A stretch of DNA of 64,000 bases from Ancylobacter novellus (GTDB lineage: Bacteria > Pseudomonadota > Alphaproteobacteria > Rhizobiales > Xanthobacteraceae), in the NCBI GenBank assembly GCA_003241485.1, contig QFQD01000055.1, forward strand, positions 21,409 to 85,408. The letters run 5' to 3'. A model generated the notes under the pieces. That model did no database searches, had not been told where the DNA came from, and saw only the letters and a program-made list of their open reading frames with translations. This document shows positions 51,372-58,869 of the stretch, piece by piece. A program made the translations under genes and the position numbers. Position 1 is the first letter of the stretch. Each line of letters starts with the position of its first letter.

Positions 51372-54200
51372 TCAGCGTCCGAGCGCGTCGAGCGCCTGTC
51401 GCGCGGCACGATAGTCCGGCTTGGCATAGCCTTCGCGGAAGGCCGCGAGGCTGGCGCCGAGCCGTTCGGCCGACTGCGGCGACTGCGGCATCAGCCGGGC
51501 GGCAAGAGTCGCCCCGCGCAGCGCCCAGGAGCGCAGGCCCGTCTGCTGTGCCAGCCCCCACGCTTCATCAAGCGCGCCCATCGCCGCGTCCAGCCGCTCC
51601 GCGCCGAGGATCTTCGCGCGGATCCGCAGCAGCTCCGGCAGCACCCAGCCCTCCTCGCTCGCACGGGCAAAGGCAATGGCCGTCTCGATGCATTCCAGCG
51701 CCTGCGCGCTCTCCCCCAGCCGGTAAAGCGCCTGTGCCTGATGGCCGAGGAACATCGCACGGCGGATGGGCCAGCGGGTACGCTCGAGAGCGTCGAGGCC
51801 AGCGGCCAGATCGTCCGCAGCCTGCGAGAAAGCGCCATTCAACAGGTGCGCCGAGCCGCGATAGCACCGAAGCCATGCCTGCCACGGCCCGAAAGGGTGC
51901 CGGCCGGAGACGTCGGCGAGGAGATCGAGCCGCTCCGCCAGAATGTCGACCTCGCCACAATAGAAGGCGATGGGACAGCCGGAATCCACCAGATTGAGAG
52001 CGAGCGTCGTGGCATGGCCCCGTTCGCGAGCATCGGCGGTATTGCGTGTCGCCAGCTCGGACGCCTGATCCTGCAGCCCCTCCAGCCACAGCGCGGCCGA
52101 ATAGAACGCCCGCCCGTTCAATTCCTGGTCATATTGCATGCGCACGATGGCATTGGCCGAGATGCCGCCGCTGAGCGCCGCTTCGAGCGCCGCGCGGGCC
52201 TCCTCGACGCGCCCAAGGAACAGCAATGAAACGCCGGTCAGGCGGTTGGCGATCACCAGATCGGCGGAGCGTCCACCTTCCGTCGCGCGCGCGGTGAAAT
52301 CGGCGGCGATGGCGCGTGAAAGCGCGTATTTGCCGGCGCAGAAGGCGGCGAGCCAAAGACCCCAGATGGCGCGCAACTGCAGTTCCACGCTGCCGGTGTC
52401 CCGCGCGACCCGACAAGCCCTATGCAAGGTGTCCGTCGCCTCATCGCCGGGACCGATCGTATAGATCAGCGCCGTGCCGAGCGTGGTCAGCAGTGCGACC
52501 TCGCGCGCGGTATCGATCGGCACACCCTCGCCGAGGCTGGCCGCTGCGCGCTCGAAGCGTGCGCGGCATTCGTCCACCAGCGACAGCTGAAACCACAGCA
52601 CGGCGGAGGAGATCGTCAGCGCCGTGCCGATCTCGCGATCGCCTTTCGGCCCGAAGCACCAGTCGAGAGCCGCGCGCACATTGTCCAGCTGCCCGGCATA
52701 GGTGGCGAGCCAGTCGGCGGGGCGGGCACGCGGCCACTCCTGCTCGGCGCTCGCGATCAGCTCCTTCATGAGCATGGCGTGGCGCCGGTTGAGCCGGTCG
52801 CAATCGCCGCTTTCCTTCAGCTTTTCGAGGGCGTAGGCGCGGGTGACCTCCAGCAGGCGATAGCGCGGCAGGGCCTGCGAAAAATCGGCGGCGACCAGCG
52901 ATTTCGAGACGAGGCTGGTCAGGTTCTCGATGATCTCCCAGCTGGGCTCCTCGATGGCGGCCAGCTTGCCGGCGGCATCGAGCGAGAAATGGCCGGCAAA
53001 GACGGCGAGCCGGCACAACGTCGTCTGCTCGCCCGGCGTGAGATGGTCATAGCTCCAGCCCAACGTCGCCTGCAGCGTCTGGTGGCGTGGCAGGGCGGTG
53101 CGCCGGCCTGCGACGAGCAGCCGGAACAGGTCGTCGAGCCGCTGCGCGAGCCCTTTGACGCCGAATGCGTCGACCCGCCCGGCCGCCAGCTCGATGGCGA
53201 GCGGCAAGCCGTCGAGACGGCGGCAGATGGCGACGATATCCGGCATTTCGTCGGGTGCCGGCTCGTAGCTGCCGAGCGTGGCAGCGGCGCGCTCGATGAA
53301 AAGCCGCACGGCGGGAAAGCCGAGCGCCGCGGCGCCGGCAAACTCGGCCTCTCGCGAGGGAACCTCCAGCCCCTGCAGGCGGAAAATATGCTCGCCCTTC
53401 GCCCGCAGCGGCTCGCGGCTGGTGACAAGAAGCCTCAATTCGGGATTGCGGGTGAGCAGCAGCTCGGCGAGCGCGGCGGCGGCGACCACCACCTGCTCGC
53501 AATTGTCGAGGATCAGCAGCCCCCGCTCGAGCGGCAGCCGCTGGTCCAGGCGAACGTGACCGGTCCCCAGCGTCACGCCGATGGCCGAGGCGACCGCGTT
53601 CTCCACCAGCGCGGGATCGGTGATCGGCGCGAGTTCGACGAGAATGACGGCATCGGGGGCGGCCGCGCCCTCCTGCGCCAAAGCCTCGCGCGCGGCATCG
53701 AGGGCCAGCGTGGTCTTTCCGACACCGCCGGGGCCGACAACACTGACGAAGCGGCGCCGGGCGAGCTCCTTGCCGATCGCGGCCACCGCCGCGCCGCGCC
53801 CCAGCACGGGGGTGAGGTTCAGCGGCAGGTTCTGCCGGATGGGAGAGGCGGCCGGGGTTTCGCCCTCGGCCTGATCCGTGAAGGTGACGTCCGCGACGAA
53901 ACTGTAGCCGCGACGGGCGATGTTGGCGATGTACTGTCGGCCGTCCTGACCGTCACCCAGCACGCGGCGCAGCGCCGTCATCTGGACACGCAGATTGGCC
54001 TCTTCCACGAACAGGTCCGGCCAGGCGGCGGCGAGCAGTTCCTGTTTGGTGACGACTTCGCCCGCCCGCTCGATCAGCGCCACCAGCAGCTCCAGCGCCC
54101 GCCCGCCCATGGAGATGGCCACACCGTCCTTCAGGAGCTGCTTCGACGCGAGGGCCAGACGGAACGGGCCGAACAATGCTGAGCGGTAGGCGGCTGTCAT
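51372..54200 (-). CDS. Winged-helix/STAND ATPase transcriptional regulator
   Basis: A 942-residue regulator. Residues about 1-105: OmpR/CadC-type DNA-binding winged helix (RALELLVALIERAGEVVTKQ, then ANLRVQMTALRRVLGDGQDG and IANIARRGYSFVADV). From about 130: NB-ARC/STAND ATPase with Walker A (VVGPGGVGKTTLALDAAREA), Walker B (RGLLILDNCEQVV) and RLLVTSREPLRAKGEHIFRL. The C-terminal 450 residues are helical repeats that probably bind the effector. Such proteins are ligand-triggered activators. The MFS transporter gene is divergent, 142 bases away, and is its most likely target. The start MTAAYRSALFG leaves a compact leader. Confidence 0.87.
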   Translation of the reverse strand: MTAAYRSALFGPFRLALASKQLLKDGVAISMGGRALELLVALIERAGEVVTKQELLAAAWPDLFVEEANLRVQMTALRRVLGDGQDGRQYIANIARRGYSFVADVTFTDQAEGETPAASPIRQNLPLNLTPVLGRGAAVAAIGKELARRRFVSVVGPGGVGKTTLALDAAREALAQEGAAAPDAVILVELAPITDPALVENAVASAIGVTLGTGHVRLDQRLPLERGLLILDNCEQVVVAAAALAELLLTRNPELRLLVTSREPLRAKGEHIFRLQGLEVPSREAEFAGAAALGFPAVRLFIERAAATLGSYEPAPDEMPDIVAICRRLDGLPLAIELAAGRVDAFGVKGLAQRLDDLFRLLVAGRRTALPRHQTLQATLGWSYDHLTPGEQTTLCRLAVFAGHFSLDAAGKLAAIEEPSWEIIENLTSLVSKSLVAADFSQALPRYRLLEVTRAYALEKLKESGDCDRLNRRHAMLMKELIASAEQEWPRARPADWLATYAGQLDNVRAALDWCFGPKGDREIGTALTISSAVLWFQLSLVDECRARFERAAASLGEGVPIDTAREVALLTTLGTALIYTIGPGDEATDTLHRACRVARDTGSVELQLRAIWGLWLAAFCAGKYALSRAIAADFTARATEGGRSADLVIANRLTGVSLLFLGRVEEARAALEAALSGGISANAIVRMQYDQELNGRAFYSAALWLEGLQDQASELATRNTADARERGHATTLALNLVDSGCPIAFYCGEVDILAERLDLLADVSGRHPFGPWQAWLRCYRGSAHLLNGAFSQAADDLAAGLDALERTRWPIRRAMFLGHQAQALYRLGESAQALECIETAIAFARASEEGWVLPELLRIRAKILGAERLDAAMGALDEAWGLAQQTGLRSWALRGATLAARLMPQSPQSAERLGASLAAFREGYAKPDYRAARQALDALGR

Positions 54201-54342
54201 GGGTAATCCAACGGAGGGCTTCAGTCGGCCATCGCATCCGTTATCATAAAGCCCATCACTCTGGGCTATGAAGTCGGGCCGCGCGGCGATCATACACCGC
54301 CGTGTCGACACCCTTGCCTCCTCAATGGGAACCAGCATTGCA

Positions 54343-55518
54343 ATGGACCCGCTCCATTCCGTTACGCCTGCGCAGACCGAACCGAGGCCTGGCGGCCTGC
54401 GGGTCGCTCTGTTGCTGGCGCTGCTCGCCATGGCGGGGCCGCTCTATATCGACATCATGCCCTCAATCATCGCAGCCCTGCGGAGCGAATACGGTCTGAC
54501 CGCGACGCAGGCCGGCTTCGTCGCCGCCAGCAATGGCTATGGCTCAACGCTGGGGGCGCTGCTCGCGCTCTTCCTCGTGCCGCGCCTGCCGTGGCGACCG
54601 CTGGCCATCGGTTTGCTGCTCGGGCTGATCGCGGCGGATGTCGCGACCACGCTGGTCGAAAGCTATGAGGGTCTGGTGACCCTTCGCGCCGCGCATGGCG
54701 TGACCGGCGGGACGCTGGTCGGCCTGTGCTACGCACTGATCGCCCGCAGTGCCGATCCGCGTCAGGGCTTCGGCATCCTGTTCCTCTTTCACTTCGGCTT
54801 TGGCGGGCTCGGCGTTCTCGCCTCGACCTTTCTCGCGCCCTACATGACGCATGGCGTCGTTTTCCTGGTTCTGGCGGCGTTTGGCGTGCTGGCGCTGCTG
54901 GTCGTGCCGGTGTTGCCGGCTTTCGAGCCGCCGCCACGAGGCGAGGCCAACGCCGGCCCCGCCGCCCGACTGCCCGCGCGCAGCCTCCTTCGCATTGGCG
55001 GACTTTTCCTGTTCCAGGCGGCCAATCTGGGGCTCGGCGCCTTCCTGATCGGTATCGGGGGAGATTTCGGACATGCCGCCAGCTTTGCCGGCTCGGCCGT
55101 CGGCTTTGGCCTGTGGGCGGGCGTGCCCGGTGCCCTTGCGATGCTGTTTCTCAGCCGTTCCTTCGGCTGGCGGCCCATGGCGGCAGTCGTCCTCGCCGCC
55201 GGCCTCTCCAAGGCGCTGGTCGGGCTGGGGCACGACCCGGCGCTGTTTGCCGCCGCCATCGCCGCCGTGTTCTTCACCATGGCCATGGCGCTGCCCTATG
55301 CCTTCGCGCTCTGCGCCGAGGGTGATGCGAGCGGGCGATCGGCGGTGCTGGCCGGCTTCGCCTCCAAGCTCGGGCTTTCCACCGGACCGGCCGTCGGCGG
55401 CCTCGTTTATTCCTTCGGCGCCGGTGCGCTGATCGCCGCCTCCATCGCCACCGTTGTCGTGGCGGCGGTGCTCTTTGCCCTGTCGCTGCGGCCGCAGAAA
55501 AGCGGGCCGTCGGCGTAA
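54343..55518 (+). CDS. MFS transporter
   Basis: A 391-residue major facilitator protein with about 12 transmembrane segments; TM1 is VALLLALLAMAGPLYIDIM and TM2 follows TQAGFVAASNGYGSTLGALL. The loop between TM2 and TM3 (FLVPRLPWRPLAIGLLL) is a short form of motif A. No substrate-defining feature is recognised. Possible starts are 54325 and 54343, with a GGGA between them. The gene is divergent from the STAND regulator, an arrangement typical for a regulator and the exporter it controls. Confidence 0.8.
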   Translation: MDPLHSVTPAQTEPRPGGLRVALLLALLAMAGPLYIDIMPSIIAALRSEYGLTATQAGFVAASNGYGSTLGALLALFLVPRLPWRPLAIGLLLGLIAADVATTLVESYEGLVTLRAAHGVTGGTLVGLCYALIARSADPRQGFGILFLFHFGFGGLGVLASTFLAPYMTHGVVFLVLAAFGVLALLVVPVLPAFEPPPRGEANAGPAARLPARSLLRIGGLFLFQAANLGLGAFLIGIGGDFGHAASFAGSAVGFGLWAGVPGALAMLFLSRSFGWRPMAAVVLAAGLSKALVGLGHDPALFAAAIAAVFFTMAMALPYAFALCAEGDASGRSAVLAGFASKLGLSTGPAVGGLVYSFGAGALIAASIATVVVAAVLFALSLRPQKSGPSA

Positions 55519-55603
55519 CGCAGATTTTGCAGTTTTTTGCACCTGCGCAGGCCGATCGTGCGCTATCTCCTAATGGCCATCAGTTGGCGGGAGGAGAGTG
55601 GTC

Positions 55604-56137
55604 ATGGCCATGGCGTCCAGCCCTGGAATGCGGTGGAGGCTCCCGCCCGAGAGCGAGGCGGAAAGCCTGATTGATCCGTGCGAACTCGAACTCGTCCGGC
55701 AGACCATGGTCGCCGCGCTCAGCAGCGGCGGCGATTGCGAGATCGAGCAGATGGTGCGGCTGCATTCCGTGCTGCCGGTGCGCCGGCGGGTGCATGTGCG
55801 CCTGGAACGCAGCCGCGATAACGAGATCACTGCCGTGTGCATCACCTTCGGGCGCGACGGCGAGCCGGTGGCGGAATGGGTGCTTTCGCCGGAAGAACAC
55901 AGCCACGACGCCACAGCGGCGGAGGTGGAGGCCATCAACGCCCTCACCGCCGTCATCCTGCATGCCGAAGCCGTCAAGCGACGTGTCAATCGCCCCGCCG
56001 AAGGCGCGCGCGAGGATGCCCCGCGCACGCCGCTCGCCGAGATTTCCGCGTCGATCGAACAGATCCTCGCCAACGCCCACCGGACCTGGCGCCATATCGG
56101 TGCGATCTGTCGCCCCCGGAGCGCGTCGGTTTCCTAG
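55604..56137 (+). CDS. Hypothetical protein, 177 residues
   Basis: A soluble acidic protein that I do not recognise. The N-terminal half (DPCELELVRQTMVAALSSGG, EIEQMVRLHSVLPVRRRVHV) and the middle (NEITAVCITFGRDGEPVAEW) look like a mixed alpha/beta fold; the C-terminus is helical (EISASIEQILANAHRTWRHI). GGAGGAGA just upstream supports ATG 55604. It ends nine bases before the convergent CobW gene's stop. Confidence 0.6.
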   Translation: MAMASSPGMRWRLPPESEAESLIDPCELELVRQTMVAALSSGGDCEIEQMVRLHSVLPVRRRVHVRLERSRDNEITAVCITFGRDGEPVAEWVLSPEEHSHDATAAEVEAINALTAVILHAEAVKRRVNRPAEGAREDAPRTPLAEISASIEQILANAHRTWRHIGAICRPRSASVS

Positions 56138-56145
56138 CCTCGACG

Positions 56146-57360
56146 CTACGACCCCTGCGCGGCCCAGGACGGAAACGGGTCGGGCAGATGCGTGAAAGGC
56201 GCAGGATCGAAAACCTTGGGCGTCAGCGGGCCCACAAGGCAGGCGTCCAGCGCGGCACGGATCGCGGCCTCGTCCATATTCACCCCGATAAACACCAGTT
56301 CCTGCCGCCGGTCGCCATAGCCGGGCGTCCAGTGCTGGCGCAGCCACGAGCGCCAATCGGGCTGCGTCGGCCAATGCTCGGTGGGGATCGCCGCCCACCA
56401 CTGGCCGATGGACCCTGTGCGGCAGATGGCGCCTGCCAGCGACATCTCGCCGACCCGGCGCGGGCGGGTTGCCAGCCAGAACAATCCCTTGGCGCGCACC
56501 AGCCCGGGCCAGGTGCGGGCGAGGAAGGCGTTGAACTTCTCGGGATGAAACGGACGGCGGGCTCGGTAAACGAAGCTGGAGACGCCGTATTCCTCTGTCT
56601 CCGGCACATGGTCCTTGAAGCCGTTCAGCTCCTTGAACCAGGTCGGGTGCTCATGCGCCGCCTCGAAATCGAAACGGCCGGTGCCGAGAATGTGCTGCAG
56701 CGGGACATTCGCATGGTCGGTCTCGATGATGAGCGCGTCGGGATTGAGCGCCTTTATCACCGCCCGCACCTCGCTGCGCCGCGCCGGCGCGACATCCGAG
56801 ACCTTGTTGAGCACAACAACATCGGCAAACTCGATCTGATCGGTCAGCAGGTCGACCAGCGTCCGGCCGTCATCCTCGCCCGCCGTCTCGCCCCGGTCGC
56901 GCAGGAAATCGCGGCTGCCGAAATCCTTCAGGAGGTTCGCGGCGTCGACCACGGTCACCATGGTGTCGAGGCGGGCAATGTCGGAGAGGGAGAACCCCTC
57001 CTCGTCGCGAAACTCGAAGGTGGCCGCCACCGGGAGAGGCTCGGCAATGCCGGTGGATTCGATCAGCAGATAGTCGAAGCGCCCTTCGGCGGCCAGCCGG
57101 CGCACTTCCGCAAGCAGGTCGTCGCGCAGGGTGCAGCAGATGCAGCCATTGGTCATTTCGACCAGCTTTTCCTCGGTTTGCGACAGGTTTGCGCCGCCCG
57201 AGCGCACCAGCTCGGCATCGATGTTCACTTCCGACATGTCGTTGACGATCACGGCCACGCGCAGCCCCTCGCGATTGGCGAGGACATGGTTGAGCAGCGT
57301 GGTCTTGCCGGCACCGAGAAAGCCGGAAAGCACCGTAACCGGAAGGCGAGAATCGGACAT
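56146..57360 (-). CDS. CobW/COG0523 family GTP-dependent metallochaperone, ZigA-like
   Basis: A 404-residue G3E GTPase. P-loop VTVLSGFLGAGKTTLLNHVL, metal-binding CxCC motif in MTNGCICCTLRDDLLAEVR, VVDAANLLKDFGSRD, and the guanine-recognition NKVSD. The C-terminal CobW_C domain has HPEKFNAFLARTWPGLVRAKG and WLATRP. Members of this subgroup are usually induced by zinc shortage and deliver zinc to client enzymes. A perfect 7-1-7 palindrome lies 25-39 bases upstream of the ATG, consistent with Zur control. Zinc as the metal is inferred from family and operator. Confidence 0.88.
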   Translation of the reverse strand: MSDSRLPVTVLSGFLGAGKTTLLNHVLANREGLRVAVIVNDMSEVNIDAELVRSGGANLSQTEEKLVEMTNGCICCTLRDDLLAEVRRLAAEGRFDYLLIESTGIAEPLPVAATFEFRDEEGFSLSDIARLDTMVTVVDAANLLKDFGSRDFLRDRGETAGEDDGRTLVDLLTDQIEFADVVVLNKVSDVAPARRSEVRAVIKALNPDALIIETDHANVPLQHILGTGRFDFEAAHEHPTWFKELNGFKDHVPETEEYGVSSFVYRARRPFHPEKFNAFLARTWPGLVRAKGLFWLATRPRRVGEMSLAGAICRTGSIGQWWAAIPTEHWPTQPDWRSWLRQHWTPGYGDRRQELVFIGVNMDEAAIRAALDACLVGPLTPKVFDPAPFTHLPDPFPSWAAQGS

Positions 57361-57384
57361 AAGTGCGCGCTCCACGTGCAAATT

Positions 57385-57399
57385 GATACAATGTATCAT
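57385..57399 (-). promoter_or_regulatory. Palindrome upstream of the CobW gene (Zur-box candidate)
   Basis: TGATACA-A-TGTATCA is a perfect 7-1-7 inverted repeat 25 bases upstream of the CobW start, in an AT-rich patch. Its symmetry and size resemble alphaproteobacterial Zur operators (TGTTATnATAACA type), which often stand before COG0523 genes, but the half-site differs from that consensus. The repeat is certain; the regulator is inferred. Confidence 0.6.
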
Positions 57400-57449
57400 T
57401 CGCATGTGGAGACGGCTCGATCAAGCCCGCTGGCGCGAGAGGTCCCCCG

Positions 57450-58859
57450 CTAGCGGTCGCAGTAACAGGCAGCGAACCCGGCAGGCTCGGCGTAGCCAAT
57501 GGCGCAGGCATAAGCGCGCTGCTCGTCCTCGCGCAGTTCGCCATGGCTGACATTGTAGAGCCGGCGGAAGACCGGGGCGGCGGGGCCGTTCGCCATCAAC
57601 CCACTCCACATCGCCTCCACCGCCGACGGGTCGAAGGTTCTCGCGCCATAGGCGGAGGTGAAGGCGTATTCTTCCTGCCAGTCGGCTGTGGCCGGCCCAG
57701 CCGCCGTCGCCAGATTGGCGAGATAGCGGGTGGAAAAATCCGCCAGCGCCCCCGTCGCACGATCATAGGAGAAGATGTGGAAGCCGGGGTTCTGGCCGAA
57801 GACCGGGCTGATGGCCGGCGCGACCTTCTCCACACGCACGACCGCGCCGGCGGCGTTGCGCAGCAGCCGGTAGTCGTCGTGATGGTCATGTCCGCTGAAA
57901 CTCGCCGTCACCGTGGCGCCGTAGCGCGCCAGCAGGCCGGAGAACCGGGACCCGAAGGGCTCGGCCAGCATCGGCACAAGGCGCTGCCGGCAGGTGTCGG
58001 CTTTCGCCTTCAGCGTGCTGTAGGCGTCGAATCCCACGGGAATGTGGTGCATCAGCCAGACCTTGCGGCCCGCGGCCTCGGCTACCTGCAGCTGCCGCTC
58101 CAGCCAGTCCATCATCGCCGTCGCGCCATCGAGGCCGCCGGATCCGCAGGCATTGCGGTAGTCGGCCGCCCACATGGCATTGTCGAGCACCAGCACGGTG
58201 GTATCCGGCAAGGTGGGGTGCGCGGCCGCATAATAGCCGCCTGCGCCGTAGGTCTCGTCGAAATCGGCTGACAGCCGGTCCGCCCCGACCAGCGCGCGGA
58301 TGGTCGCGCGGGTCGCCGTCAGATAGGGGCCGCCGGGATCGATGCGGTAGTCACCGCAGCCTGAATCGGTGTTGCCGAGCGCCAGCAGCACAGCTTTGCC
58401 CGGCAGCGCGGCGCGCAGGCGCTCGATGACGAAGAGCGTTGTCTTGGCCGCGAAGGCACGGCTCTCGGCCGAGTCGGGGGCAAAGCCCAGCGCGCGCTGG
58501 ACGCGCCCGGGAAACTCATGGGCGAGCATGTCGCCGGTGACGAGCACGAAATCGGCGTCTGCCGCCGCCCGCGACAGCTCGTTGAGCGTTGTCTCCAGCA
58601 AGGCCTCATTGGTGTCCTCGCCCCAGCGCGACAGCCGGCGTACCGGGCCGGCCGCGAGGATCGCCGGCCAGTCCGCCAGATCGGCCGAGACGAGTTCGCC
58701 GCTGCGCGCGGGTCGGTCGAACGGGTTGAAGTGAATATCCGAGACATGAACGAACGCGCCGGGGCGGGTCTCGGCGCGCGCCAATGCCGGGGCAAGCGCG
58801 AGGAGGAGGCCGAGCAGCAGCAGTGCCCGCGCGCCAGCACCCTCATAGACCTGGCGCAT
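57450..58859 (-). CDS. Secreted acid-sphingomyelinase-like metallophosphoesterase
   Basis: A 469-residue secreted enzyme. Signal peptide ALLLLGLLLALAPALARA. Calcineurin-type metal ligands: HVSDIHFNPFD, VLVTGDMLAHE, ALGNTDSGCGDYR, WLMHHIPVGFDAYS and ASFSGHDHHDDYRLL. The order and spacing, together with several cysteines and the C-terminal cysteine-containing tail (YACAIGYAEPAGFAACYCDR), resemble the acid sphingomyelinase-like phosphodiesterase group rather than nucleases. Substrate unknown. It begins ten bases after the stop of the YhaN-like ATPase gene and may be the last gene of that operon. Confidence 0.83.
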   Translation of the reverse strand: MRQVYEGAGARALLLLGLLLALAPALARAETRPGAFVHVSDIHFNPFDRPARSGELVSADLADWPAILAAGPVRRLSRWGEDTNEALLETTLNELSRAAADADFVLVTGDMLAHEFPGRVQRALGFAPDSAESRAFAAKTTLFVIERLRAALPGKAVLLALGNTDSGCGDYRIDPGGPYLTATRATIRALVGADRLSADFDETYGAGGYYAAAHPTLPDTTVLVLDNAMWAADYRNACGSGGLDGATAMMDWLERQLQVAEAAGRKVWLMHHIPVGFDAYSTLKAKADTCRQRLVPMLAEPFGSRFSGLLARYGATVTASFSGHDHHDDYRLLRNAAGAVVRVEKVAPAISPVFGQNPGFHIFSYDRATGALADFSTRYLANLATAAGPATADWQEEYAFTSAYGARTFDPSAVEAMWSGLMANGPAAPVFRRLYNVSHGELREDEQRAYACAIGYAEPAGFAACYCDR

Positions 58860-58869
58860 CAGAGCCCCC

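Noticed and set aside
52422..54182. 586-codon plus-strand open frame
   Set aside because: Antisense to the STAND regulator; no domain and no ribosome binding site.
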